Assembly (NCBI GenBank): GCA_035403085.1
Contig: DAONEM010000015.1
Location: forward strand, 1 to 51,769
DNA length: 51,769 nucleotides
Direction of reading: 5' to 3'
Origin: JAMOAD01 sp023621955
GTDB taxonomy: Bacteria > Acidobacteriota > Aminicenantia > JAMOAD01
The translations under genes were made by a program, and so were the position numbers. Every line of letters starts with the position of its first letter. Within the stretch, counting starts at the first letter, position 1. The notes below the pieces were generated by a model. The model made no database searches. It saw only the letters and a list, made by a program, of their open reading frames with translations, and was not told the origin of the DNA. Positions 32,557 to 40,647 of this stretch are shown here, piece after piece.

Positions 32557-32583
32557 AGTATCGCACCCCCCGGAAGGAGTCAA
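32555..32583 (-). promoter_or_regulatory. Promoter of padR-DUF2812
   Basis: On the minus strand TTGACT (32583-32578), a 17-nt spacer and TACTAT (32560-32555). The -10 box overlaps the CGATAT half-site of the presumed operator. Confidence 0.7.
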
Positions 32584-32622
32584 GAGGGAGAGGCAATTTT
32601 CTCACCAGGAGAGATCCTCCCC

Positions 32623-32651
32623 TTTACAGATCCCCTCCTGCGGGGTAAGGT
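32623..32651 (+). promoter_or_regulatory. Promoter of the first mscS-like gene
   Basis: TTTACA (32623-32628, 5 of 6 to consensus), a 17-nt spacer and TAAGGT (32646-32651) lie 16 nt before the ATG at 32668, which has GGGGAGGAG as ribosome site. Divergent from padR. Confidence 0.5.
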
Positions 32652-32667
32652 AGTCGGGGAGGAGAGC

Positions 32668-33750
32668 ATGGGCTTCTGGAACCGATTCTTTTGGAACAAC
32701 ACCCTCTTGAACTGGGCCGTCTCCCTAGGGGAATTCCTCCTCCTCTACACCCTGCTGGAGCTCATCCGGGTCTTTCTCCTGAAAAGGTTGCGCAAGCTCG
32801 CCGCCAAGACCAAGACCAAGGTCGACGACCTGATCGTCCAGGAGCTGGAACGGACCCGCCACACCCTCTTCCTCCTCGTCTCCCTCCACGTCGCCTCCCT
32901 CTCCCTGACCCTCCCCCCCAGACTCTCTCGGCTTCTTCTCTCCCTGACAGCCCTGATCATCTTCTTTCAGGTAGGGCTCTGGGCGACGACGGCGATTCGC
33001 TTCTGGCTGGAGAGGTACAAAGAGGAGAAGCTCCGGGAGGACGCGGCGGCGGTCACTACCATGGGAGCCTTGGCCTTCCTGGGAAAACTGGCGGTATGGA
33101 CCGTCCTCCTCCTTCTCGCCCTGGACAACCTGGGAGTCAACGTCACGGGGTTGATCGCCGGCATGGGGATCGGCGGCATCGCCGTGGCCCTGGCGGCCCA
33201 GAACATCCTGGGTGACCTCTTCGCCTCCCTCTCCATCGTTCTGGACAAGCCCTTCATCATCGGAGATTCCATCGCCTTCGACGGCCTTCAAGGGAGGGTC
33301 GAGCACGTCGGCCTGAAGACCACCCGCCTGAGGAGTCTCTCCGGTGAAGAGCTCGTGGTGGCCAACTCGGACCTGCTGAAGTGTAGAATCTCCAACTACC
33401 GGAACATGAGGGAGCGCCGCGTCCTTCTCACGTTGGGAGTCTCCTACGACACACCCACAGAGAAGGTTGAGAGGCTTCCCCAGATGATCTCCGACCTCCT
33501 CCGGGGTCCGGAGAGGCTCCGCTTCGAGAGGGCCCACTTCAAGGGCTTCGGGCCTTCGGCCCTGGAGTTTGAGGTCGTCTACTGGGTCACCGAACCCGAC
33601 TTCGGCCTCTTCATGGACCTCCAGCAGTGGGTCGCTCTCACCCTTCTCAAGGCCCTTCGGAGCGAGGGAATCGAAACGGCCTTCCCAACCAGGACCATCC
33701 ACCTTCACTCCCCTTCCAGAGAGGAGTCCCAGGGGAGGGAGGAAAGATGA
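32668..33750 (+). CDS. MscS-family mechanosensitive channel protein (first)
   Basis: The 360-aa product has an N-terminal helix (about 13-38), a KVDDLIVQELERTR linker, helices at about 63-105, and the pore-helix region GVNVTGLIAGMGIGGIAVALAAQNILGDLFAS (about 150-185), the Gly/Ala-packed TM3 of MscS. The beta domain follows (DKPFIIGDSI, RVEHVGLKTTRLRS, VVANSDLL), then an alpha/beta domain with FEVVYWV. It probably releases osmolytes on hypo-osmotic shock at the inner membrane. Its stop overlaps the radical SAM gene (ATGA at 33747-33750). Confidence 0.9.
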   Translation: MGFWNRFFWNNTLLNWAVSLGEFLLLYTLLELIRVFLLKRLRKLAAKTKTKVDDLIVQELERTRHTLFLLVSLHVASLSLTLPPRLSRLLLSLTALIIFFQVGLWATTAIRFWLERYKEEKLREDAAAVTTMGALAFLGKLAVWTVLLLLALDNLGVNVTGLIAGMGIGGIAVALAAQNILGDLFASLSIVLDKPFIIGDSIAFDGLQGRVEHVGLKTTRLRSLSGEELVVANSDLLKCRISNYRNMRERRVLLTLGVSYDTPTEKVERLPQMISDLLRGPERLRFERAHFKGFGPSALEFEVVYWVTEPDFGLFMDLQQWVALTLLKALRSEGIETAFPTRTIHLHSPSREESQGREER

Positions 33751-35681
33751 AGAGGGCCCTCCTCCTCCAGCTGGCCCTTCCCAGGCTCAACCCCCTGGAG
33801 GAGAAGGGGAACATCCCCCTGGGCCCGGCCTACCTTAAGGCCTACGCCCAAAGCGTTCCCTCCGTCGGCGGAACCTGGGCCCTGGACATCCTCCCCAGAC
33901 GGGAGGCGGACTTCCTCTGCGCCGAAGATGTGGCCAAGAGGGTCCTCCAGGAGAGGCCCGAGACCGTCGGCTTCTCCCTCTTCCTCTGGAACATCGAGAA
34001 GAGCCTGGCCGTGGTTCGTCGGATCCACGAGGAGAGACCGGAAACGGTCTTCCTCTTCGGCGGTCCCGAGGTAACAGAGGAGAACCCCCTCCTCGCCCAA
34101 GAGCCCCTCTTCCAGACCGGAGTCATCGGCGAAGGGGAGAGAGCCCTCTCTCTTCTCTTGAAGGGGGTCCCCCCCGAGAGGGTTCCCGGCGTCCTCTGGC
34201 GGAACCGTGAGGGGAGGCTTGTCCCCCCCAGGGCCCTTCGCCCTCTAAGGCGCTTCCACAAAGGCCTCAACCCCTACCTGGCAGGAGTTCTGGAACCCCT
34301 TCCCGGGGAGCCCCTCTTTATCGAAACCGTTCGGGGGTGTCCCTTCCAGTGCGGTTACTGTGTCTACAACAAGCACTACCCCCAGATCCACCCCCTCCCC
34401 CGTTCCTGCCTCCGCAAGACCCTCCGCCTGGCCAGGGAGCGGGGAATGGCCAGGGAGATCTTCCTCCTGGACCCCTCCTTCAACGTTCAGCCCGAGTTTG
34501 AGGAACTCCTGAAGCTTCTCAAGGAGGAAAACCCCGGAAGGGTGTTGGAGTTTCACACGGAGTTGCGGGCCGACCTCCTGACGGATTCTCAGATCTCGCT
34601 TCTGGAACAGATGAACCTCAAGGGTGTCGAGGCAGGGCTTCAGAGCATCACCCCCGAGGCGCTCAGGCTCATGGGGCGCTCCCAGGTGGTCCCCCGCTTT
34701 CTTGAGAATTGCCGTAAGCTCACGGACCGGGGGGTGAGAGTCAAGGTAGACCTGATCGCGGGCCTTCCCGGGGATACCCCCGAGGGGTTCCGTAAATCCG
34801 CCAAGAGGGTCAAGGCGGCGGGTTTGGACAGGGACATCCAGGTCTTCCCCCTCTCCCTCCTCCCAGGAACCCGTTACAGGAAGATGGCCCCGGAGTGGAA
34901 TCTTCTCTACGACCCTCTCCCCCCCTACTACGTCCGGCAAACCCCCTCCTTCCCCGCCGGGAGGCTCTACGAAGAGCTCCTCTTCGCTCAGGACCTCTTC
35001 GACATCGATCTAGCGCCCTTACCCCCTCCCCTTCTGGCCACAGACCCCTCAGGATCCACAACCCCCTCCCAGGGTGTCTTGGGAAAGTTCATCCTCGAAA
35101 CCCCTACCCTTCCTCCCCTCCCCTCCCCGCTGGGGGAGAACCTGACCTTCCACTTCCGCCTTCCCTCTTGCAGAGGTTGGCAAGAGCCTCTCTCCTCTTC
35201 CCTGAAAGAGGTGTTCAGAAAACACCCCCTCAACATCTTCACCGTCCTTCTGGAGCTTCCCTCCCCACCCTCCCGAGAGGCTTTGGACTCCTGGGTCTCC
35301 TCCCTCCCCCTTCCCCCCACCCACTTCCTCAGCCGCGACTACGCCCCCTTCTTCTCGCCTCCCCCGCTTCTCCACGTCCGTTTCGCCTTGATTCTCCCCT
35401 CCCAGGTTCTCGAAGGCTACGACCTACGGGAGCTTCAGGAGCATTGGCCCCTCTACCTCTCGGACACCGGCGAAGATCCGGAGAGGACCCTCAGGCTGGC
35501 GGAGGCGGAAGAGCCTCTCTACCTGAAAGGCGTCCGCCAGGAGAGACTCTTCTCCCTTCTGGAGGGAGAAGACCTCCTGAGCGATCTGACCCTCTTCGAC
35601 TCCCTTGCCCTGGAGGAGGAGAGAACCAGGCGCCTCTTCCCGGAGATCCGTCTGAGCCACCCCCTCATGGCCCGGCTTTGA
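33747..35681 (+). CDS. B12-binding-domain radical SAM protein
   Basis: The 644-aa product starts at the ATG in the overlap with mscS, behind GGAGGGAGG. The N-terminal part (about 1-140) resembles a cobalamin-binding Rossmann domain (GPAYLKAYAQS, VGFSLFLWN, FLFGGPEVT, GVIGEGE) but lacks the DxHxxG ligand motif. The radical SAM core has CPFQCGYC (cluster cysteines about 197, 201, 204), FHTELRADLL, EAGLQSITPEAL and VDLIAGLPGDT. The C-terminal 220 residues are proline- and leucine-rich and not recognised. The architecture matches P-methylase/BchE-type groups, but the substrate is unknown. Confidence 0.87.
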   Translation: MKRALLLQLALPRLNPLEEKGNIPLGPAYLKAYAQSVPSVGGTWALDILPRREADFLCAEDVAKRVLQERPETVGFSLFLWNIEKSLAVVRRIHEERPETVFLFGGPEVTEENPLLAQEPLFQTGVIGEGERALSLLLKGVPPERVPGVLWRNREGRLVPPRALRPLRRFHKGLNPYLAGVLEPLPGEPLFIETVRGCPFQCGYCVYNKHYPQIHPLPRSCLRKTLRLARERGMAREIFLLDPSFNVQPEFEELLKLLKEENPGRVLEFHTELRADLLTDSQISLLEQMNLKGVEAGLQSITPEALRLMGRSQVVPRFLENCRKLTDRGVRVKVDLIAGLPGDTPEGFRKSAKRVKAAGLDRDIQVFPLSLLPGTRYRKMAPEWNLLYDPLPPYYVRQTPSFPAGRLYEELLFAQDLFDIDLAPLPPPLLATDPSGSTTPSQGVLGKFILETPTLPPLPSPLGENLTFHFRLPSCRGWQEPLSSSLKEVFRKHPLNIFTVLLELPSPPSREALDSWVSSLPLPPTHFLSRDYAPFFSPPPLLHVRFALILPSQVLEGYDLRELQEHWPLYLSDTGEDPERTLRLAEAEEPLYLKGVRQERLFSLLEGEDLLSDLTLFDSLALEEERTRRLFPEIRLSHPLMARL

Positions 35682-35706
35682 CATCCCGCCCCCTCTGTGC
35701 TAAGAG
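35678..35706 (+). promoter_or_regulatory. Promoter of the second mscS-like gene
   Basis: TTGACA (35678-35683) overlaps the radical SAM stop codon. A 17-nt spacer leads to TAAGAG (35701-35706), 18 nt before the ATG at 35725. The -10 box is weak. Confidence 0.45.
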
Positions 35707-35724
35707 ATTTCAGGGAATAGGAAC

Positions 35725-36777
35725 ATGAAAGGCCACCTTCTCTACTCTTCTCTCGACCGTGGGGCTCTCGCCGCCGGAGTCTTCCTCGGATCTCTCCTCC
35801 TGGGGCTCCTTATCGACCTGGTTCTGAGAAAGACGATCCGCCGACTCTGCCGGATCCGACACTGGAAAGACGAGGAGATTCTCCTCGGGTCCATCGGTCG
35901 GAAGGTCCCCTTCTGGTTCTCTCTGGCCGGACTCTACGGGGCCCTCTCCCTCTCCTCCCTCTCCCCTCACCTCTTCCGCCTGGCGGAGAGGGTGGTCGTC
36001 TCCCTCCTGATCCTCTCCTTCACCTTCGCCCTCTCTTCCCTGACGAACCGTTTCGTTCGTCGCTTCACGGCCCCCTCCCAGGGGTTGGTCCCCACAACGT
36101 CCCTGATTTCCAACCTCTCCGGAGCCACGGTGATCGTTCTCGGTGCCCTGGGCGTCCTTCAATACTGGGGAGTCTCGGTCACCCCTGTCCTGACGGGGTT
36201 GGGAATCGGCGCCCTGGCGGTCGCCCTGGCCCTTCAGGACACCTTGTCAAATTTCTTTTCCGGACTCTCCACCATCCTTTCGGAGCAGATCAAACCGAAA
36301 GACGTGGTGAAGCTGGAGACTGGAGAGGAGGGAGAGGTTCAGGACATCAACTGGAGGAACACGACGCTGAAGACCGCCGCAGGCAACCTTGTGGTCGTCC
36401 CGAACTCCAAGGTCGCCGGGTCGATTCTCACCAACTTCTCCCTCCCCTCACCGCCCCTCACCGTATCGATCACTCTGCTGGTGGCCTTCCAGAGCGATCT
36501 GGACCGTGTCGAATCGATCATCCTGGAAGGATTCGACGCCCTGAGAGGCCGACTCCCCGGGGTCTTCACCGGTGACCCAGGAACCGTCCGGTTCCAAGAC
36601 TTCCGGGAGGGAGCCGTCCCCGTCAAGCTCTTCGTGACGGTCCAAGACTACAACCAACAGTTCCTGGTGAAGCACCTCCTGATCAAAGAGCTCCACCGAA
36701 GGCTCAAAGAGGCCGGAGTCCCCTTCCCGCCCCCCCCTCTCGGAGGAAAGGGAGGGGAACCCCCTTCCTCTTTTTGA
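35725..36777 (+). CDS. MscS-family mechanosensitive channel protein (second)
   Basis: The 350-aa product has helices at about 12-36, 55-80, 85-105 and 120-170. The pore region GVSVTPVLTGLGIGALAVALALQDTLSNFFSG is Gly/Ala-rich like MscS TM3. The cytoplasmic beta domain is visible as EQIKPKDVVKLETGEEGEV, DINWRNTTLKT and VVVPNSKVAGSIL. It is clearly a different branch from the first copy. A proline/glycine-rich tail ends the protein. Inner membrane; osmotic protection is the family role. Confidence 0.9.
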   Translation: MKGHLLYSSLDRGALAAGVFLGSLLLGLLIDLVLRKTIRRLCRIRHWKDEEILLGSIGRKVPFWFSLAGLYGALSLSSLSPHLFRLAERVVVSLLILSFTFALSSLTNRFVRRFTAPSQGLVPTTSLISNLSGATVIVLGALGVLQYWGVSVTPVLTGLGIGALAVALALQDTLSNFFSGLSTILSEQIKPKDVVKLETGEEGEVQDINWRNTTLKTAAGNLVVVPNSKVAGSILTNFSLPSPPLTVSITLLVAFQSDLDRVESIILEGFDALRGRLPGVFTGDPGTVRFQDFREGAVPVKLFVTVQDYNQQFLVKHLLIKELHRRLKEAGVPFPPPPLGGKGGEPPSSF

Positions 36778-36869
36778 CGTTTTCTGGGAAGATCATTTTC
36801 TTCCTTGTCCCGCTTACGTTGTCTTTATCCTTCCTTCCAGACCGGGGTTTTCTTTGACGCCCGCCGGGT

Positions 36870-36898
36870 TTGCTTTTTTTCTCACGAGGACGTATAAT
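36870..36898 (+). promoter_or_regulatory. Promoter of the acyl-CoA synthetase, probably leaderless
   Basis: TTGCTT (36870-36875), a 17-nt spacer and perfect TATAAT (36893-36898) are followed by the ATG at 36906, 7 nt later. No Shine-Dalgarno is present. Confidence 0.65.
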
Positions 36899-36905
36899 TT
36901 TCGGC

Positions 36906-38633
36906 ATGAACAACCCACTGCACGACTTCATGCTCCGTTACACGAAAAGAACCATCAAAGAGTTGCTGGAAGAGTCGATCAGCCGCCACCCCCACAGAAC
37001 ATCCCTGGCCAACGTCGAAGGGGAGAGCTTCACCTACTTCGAACTGGGCAGAAGGGTGGGCGCCCTCTCCTCCCAGCTCAAGGAGCTTGGAGTCACCAAG
37101 GGTGACAAGGTGGCCATCCTTGGCGAGAACTCCCCCCACTGGGGAATCGCCTATCTTGCGGTCACAACCATGGGCGCCGTCGTCGTTCCCATCCTTCCCG
37201 ACTTCCCCTCCGAGGACATCAAGACCATCCTGAACCACTCGGACTCCCGAATCCTCTTCGCCACCCGAAGACAGATCGAGAAGATCTCCTTCGAATACTG
37301 CCGCACCCTCCGCCACGTCATCGCCCTGGACGACTTCAACTTCCAGGACGGGGAGTTGATCATCCCCGCCTTCACCCACTACTTGGATTCGGCTGTCGAG
37401 AAGGCCTCTTCCCTCTTCTACGGGTTGATCGGCAAGACGGGCCTCATCTCCCAGGATCCCGCCGAAGACGATCTTGCCGCCATCATCTACACCTCCGGCA
37501 CCACGGGCCTCTCCAAAGGGGTGATGCTCACCCACAAGAACATCGTCTCCGACGTCGTCTCCACCTCCGGCACGGTTCCCATCGTCGAAGAGGACCGTTT
37601 CTTCTCCATGCTCCCCCTCTCCCATGCCTACGAGTGCACCCTGGCCTTCCTCCTCCCCCTCTCCAAGGGGAGTTCTGTCTACTACAGCGACAAGGCTCCT
37701 ACCCCTCAAGCCATCAAGAGGGCCTGTGAAATCGTCAAGCCCACGGTGATCGGGATGGTCCCCCTGATCATCGAAAAGATCTACAAGAAGAAGGTTCAGC
37801 CTCTCCTGACGAAGAACCTCCTCATCCGAGGGGTCATGAAGACCCCCCTCCTCAGACACGTGGTCTATCGGAAAGCCGCCAAGAAGATCTTCGAGTTTCT
37901 GGGCGGGAAGCTGAAGTTCGTCGCCTTCGGAGGAGCGGCCATGAACTCCGACGTGGAGACCTTCATGAAGAAGGGCGGCTTCCCCTATGTCTCCGGCTAC
38001 GGCCTCACCGAAACGGCTCCCCTGCTCACAGGAGAGCTCGTCAAAGAGACCAGGCTGGGCTCCTGCGGTTACGCCATCCCCGAGGTCTCCCTGAAGATCG
38101 TCGACCCTGACCCTCGAACCGGCGTCGGAGAGATCTGGGCCAAAGGTCCCAACGTGATGAAGGGGTACTACAAGAACAAGAGCATCACCGACGAGGTTCT
38201 CACCCCTGACGGGTGGTTCAAGACCGGCGACCTGGGCCTCATGGACGGCGACGGTTTCCTCTTCATCAAAGGTCGTTCCAAGAACATGTTCCTCGGCTCC
38301 AGCGGCGAGAACATCTACCCCGAGGTGATCGAAGAGAAGCTCAACAGCCACATTCTGGTCCAAGAGTCTCTCGCCGTAGAGAACGACGGACATGTGGACG
38401 CCCTGGTGAACCTGGATTTCGAGCTGTTGGAACCCAAGCTTCGAGGGCTCTCGGAGAAAGAGTGCGAAAGGACGATGAACGAGATTCTGGAAGAGATTCG
38501 GGAAGAGACCAACACCCTTCTCCCCCCCTTCTCCCGCATCCGTCGCTGCTATCTCCAGGAAGAGCCCTTCGAGAAAACGGCCACCAAGAAGATCAAACGC
38601 TACCTCTACCACCATAAACCTCTCCCCAGATGA
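36906..38633 (+). CDS. Long-chain acyl-CoA synthetase / AMP-binding enzyme
   Basis: The 575-aa product adenylates a fatty (or other) carboxylic acid and transfers it to CoA. It has the P-loop YTSGTTGLSKGVMLTHKN near residue 195, the A5 motif GYGLTETAPLL, the A7 region DGWFKTGDLGLMDGDGFL and KGRSKNMFLGSSGENIYP. The catalytic Lys lies in the C-terminal FEKTATKKIKR. The start is the ATG at 36906. An in-frame TTG at 36870 is rejected because it forms the -35 box. It is coupled to the flavoprotein gene by ATGA (38630-38633). Confidence 0.9.
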   Translation: MNNPLHDFMLRYTKRTIKELLEESISRHPHRTSLANVEGESFTYFELGRRVGALSSQLKELGVTKGDKVAILGENSPHWGIAYLAVTTMGAVVVPILPDFPSEDIKTILNHSDSRILFATRRQIEKISFEYCRTLRHVIALDDFNFQDGELIIPAFTHYLDSAVEKASSLFYGLIGKTGLISQDPAEDDLAAIIYTSGTTGLSKGVMLTHKNIVSDVVSTSGTVPIVEEDRFFSMLPLSHAYECTLAFLLPLSKGSSVYYSDKAPTPQAIKRACEIVKPTVIGMVPLIIEKIYKKKVQPLLTKNLLIRGVMKTPLLRHVVYRKAAKKIFEFLGGKLKFVAFGGAAMNSDVETFMKKGGFPYVSGYGLTETAPLLTGELVKETRLGSCGYAIPEVSLKIVDPDPRTGVGEIWAKGPNVMKGYYKNKSITDEVLTPDGWFKTGDLGLMDGDGFLFIKGRSKNMFLGSSGENIYPEVIEEKLNSHILVQESLAVENDGHVDALVNLDFELLEPKLRGLSEKECERTMNEILEEIREETNTLLPPFSRIRRCYLQEEPFEKTATKKIKRYLYHHKPLPR

Positions 38634-39901
38634 GCCCCCTCCCCTCCCTCGGCAGTTGCCCCGTAGTCGTCGTCGGCGGAGGAGCCTCGGGGCTGATGGC
38701 CTCTCTGATCCTCCTCTCCCAGGGAGTCCCCGTGACGGTTCTGGAGAGGATGGACCGGGTGGGAAAGAAGCTCCTGGCAACCGGCAACGGTCGGTGCAAC
38801 CTCACCAACCTCTCCTGTGATCCCCGCCGTTTTCATGGCGCTCCCCGAGGGTTCCTGGAACAGGTTCTCGCCTCTTTTCCCGTGGAGAAGACTCTCCTGT
38901 TCTTTCGCAACCTCGGTTTGGAGTGGCATGAAGAGGAGGAGGGGAAGGTCTTCCCCCTCTGCGGCCAGGCTTCGGCGGTCCTGGACACGCTCCGTTTCGA
39001 AGGGGAACGCCTCGGGATGAAGGTCCTCGCCTCCCACGAGCTCACGACCCTGCGGAAAGAGAGATCCGGCTTCAGGTTGGAGACTCCCTCGGGGTTTCTC
39101 CAGGCCCAACGGGTCCTCATGGCCTGCGGGGGAAAGGCTTCGCCCCAGCTCGGGTCCAACGGTCGATGTTATGAACTCCTCCGCATCCTGGGGCATACCT
39201 TGATCGAGCCCTTCCCGGCCTTGGTTCAGCTCCGAAGCTCCTCACCCTACCTGGGGGCCCTTCAGGGGCAGAAGTGGAGGGGACGCCTCCTCCTGAAGGA
39301 GGGTCGGGAGATCCGAGGCGAGGCCTCCGGAGAGGTTCTCTTCACCTCTTACGGCCTCTCGGGCCCTCCGGTGCTGGCCCTGAGCCGGGAAGCCTCCAGG
39401 CTTCTCCTTTGCAAACGGCTCCCCACGGTCTCCCTGGACCTCTTTCCGGAGCTCTCACTCCAGGAGACGGTCCACCTGCTGGAGAGACGTCGGGCCGTCC
39501 GCCCCGGAACCCCTCTCTCAGAGCGGATGGTCGGCCTTCTCCCCAAGAGGTTCCTTCTCCCCCTCCTCAGGGAAGCCTCAATCGATCCCTCCCAGAGCTC
39601 CCCCTCCCCGACACCACAGGAGGCGCTCCGCCTGGCGGAAACGGTGAAGACTTGGTCCTTCCCCGTCACCGGTACCCTCGGATGGAAGGAGTCCCAGGTC
39701 ACCGCGGGAGGAATCGACACCCAGGAGGTGAACCCGGAGAGCCTGGAATCCCGAATCCTTCCGGGCCTCTTTCTCTGCGGCGAGGTGTTGGACGTGGACG
39801 GCGACTGCGGAGGGTTCAACCTCCAGTGGGCCTGGAGCTCCGGCTACGCCGCCGCCCGGGGACTCCTCTCATCCTTGAGAGAGCCGTCGGTTCTGCGTTA
39901 A
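38630..39901 (+). CDS. HI0933/YhiN-family FAD-dependent oxidoreductase
   Basis: The 423-aa flavoprotein has an N-terminal dinucleotide fold VVVVGGGASGLMA (residues 12-24), then RMDRVGKKLLATGNGRCNLTN, the family fingerprint. A C-terminal VTAGGIDTQEVNPESLES and LFLCGEVLDVDGDCGGFNLQWAWSSG complete the FAD site. The family (HI0933, YhiN, BaiN) is widespread and its physiological reaction is mostly unknown. It is coupled to the acyl-CoA synthetase. Its stop codon is shared with the convergent beta-barrel gene (TTAA at 39898-39901). Confidence 0.92.
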   Translation: MSPLPSLGSCPVVVVGGGASGLMASLILLSQGVPVTVLERMDRVGKKLLATGNGRCNLTNLSCDPRRFHGAPRGFLEQVLASFPVEKTLLFFRNLGLEWHEEEEGKVFPLCGQASAVLDTLRFEGERLGMKVLASHELTTLRKERSGFRLETPSGFLQAQRVLMACGGKASPQLGSNGRCYELLRILGHTLIEPFPALVQLRSSSPYLGALQGQKWRGRLLLKEGREIRGEASGEVLFTSYGLSGPPVLALSREASRLLLCKRLPTVSLDLFPELSLQETVHLLERRRAVRPGTPLSERMVGLLPKRFLLPLLREASIDPSQSSPSPTPQEALRLAETVKTWSFPVTGTLGWKESQVTAGGIDTQEVNPESLESRILPGLFLCGEVLDVDGDCGGFNLQWAWSSGYAAARGLLSSLREPSVLR

Positions 39902-40485
39902 AACTTGAAGGTCGCGCCGATACGGAGGGGGAAGAACGCCAAGTTGGGACCCTCGTTAAGAACGTTCACATAGCGGAGTTCCACGAAGAGGGTCTCGTTC
40001 CTGTTGACCCTGTACTCCCAGCCGGTCCCTGCCATGAGGGCCAGGTCGGTGGAGGAGTCCCCCTTGATGATGGTGTAACCTGCCATCTCGATATCCTTCA
40101 GGGAGGAGAAGGCGATTCCCACGCCGCCCTGTAGGTAGAAGGCGGATTTTCCCTCGAAGGGGATGCTGTACCTCACCCCCGTCATGAGGGTGGTTACGGA
40201 GTAGCTTCCCCCGTCCAGATCGTACCCTTTGAGGTTGTCCGCGTTGTTGTCCAGAGAGAATCTGTTGTACTGAAGGTCTCCGATGATGGAGAGGTTCTTG
40301 TGGAAGGTGTGGGAGACGGTGCCGCCCAGGTTGAAGCCGCTCTTCCACTCATCCTGAAGGGTCCCGGTAGGCAAGGAGATTCCGGCTCCGAAAGAGAGCT
40401 TTACCCCGGAATCTTTTCCCTTGGCGAGGGGTGAAGCGAAAAGGAGAACCACAGCCAGAACTATGAGAACCATAGTTTTTTTCAT
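39898..40485 (-). CDS. Outer-membrane beta-barrel protein (paralogue 1)
   Basis: The 195-aa product starts at the ATG at 40485 behind AAAGGAGG. A frame reaching 40521 has no ribosome site. Signal peptide: MKKTMVLIVLAVVLLFASPLAKG. The mature part is a small barrel of about eight strands with alternating hydrophobic residues (KLSFGAGISLPTG, LSIIGDLQYNRFSL, FYLQGGVGIAFSS) ending in a C-terminal Phe (GATFKF), the BamA recognition signal. It is clearly homologous along its whole length to the next minus-strand gene. Function unknown; OmpX/OmpW-like or porin-family outer-membrane protein. Confidence 0.82.
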   Translation of the reverse strand: MKKTMVLIVLAVVLLFASPLAKGKDSGVKLSFGAGISLPTGTLQDEWKSGFNLGGTVSHTFHKNLSIIGDLQYNRFSLDNNADNLKGYDLDGGSYSVTTLMTGVRYSIPFEGKSAFYLQGGVGIAFSSLKDIEMAGYTIIKGDSSTDLALMAGTGWEYRVNRNETLFVELRYVNVLNEGPNLAFFPLRIGATFKF

Positions 40486-40511
40486 CGAAACCTCCTTTAT
40501 TGACAGATAAA

Positions 40512-40540
40512 AATCTAACATAAACGTTGATTCCTTTCAA
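40512..40540 (-). promoter_or_regulatory. Promoter of beta-barrel paralogue 1
   Basis: On the minus strand TTGAAA (40540-40535), a 17-nt spacer and TAGATT (40517-40512), 27 nt before the ATG at 40485. Confidence 0.5.
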
Positions 40541-40597
40541 CGCTCAAGTATTTGACAACTTTTTTCAGGAGGCCGCCGGTAAAGGGTGAACAGGGAT

Positions 40598-40629
40598 AAA
40601 AAAAAGGGCGGAGGGTATTCCCTCCGCCC
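40598..40629 (-). terminator. Rho-independent terminator of beta-barrel paralogue 2
   Basis: On the minus strand GGGCGGAGGG and CCCTCCGCCC form a perfect 10-bp stem around a 4-nt loop, followed by eight T (A-tract 40598-40605 on the plus strand). It lies 19 nt after the stop of the gene at 40648-41217, so the two barrel genes are separate transcription units. Confidence 0.92.
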
Positions 40630-40647
40630 TTCTCTATGAAAGGTTCT

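Noticed and set aside
32506..32583. N-terminal extension of PadR to 32583
   Set aside because: The extra codons run through the -35, -10 and operator repeats. The ribosome site AAAAGGAG marks a start near 32505.
36854..36859. TTGACG as -35 box for the acyl-CoA synthetase
   Set aside because: It is 33 nt from the TATAAT box; TTGCTT at 36870 has the correct 17-nt spacing.
36870..36905. TTG at 36870 as start of the acyl-CoA synthetase
   Set aside because: It would add 12 residues upstream of the conserved start, has no ribosome site and coincides with the -35 box.
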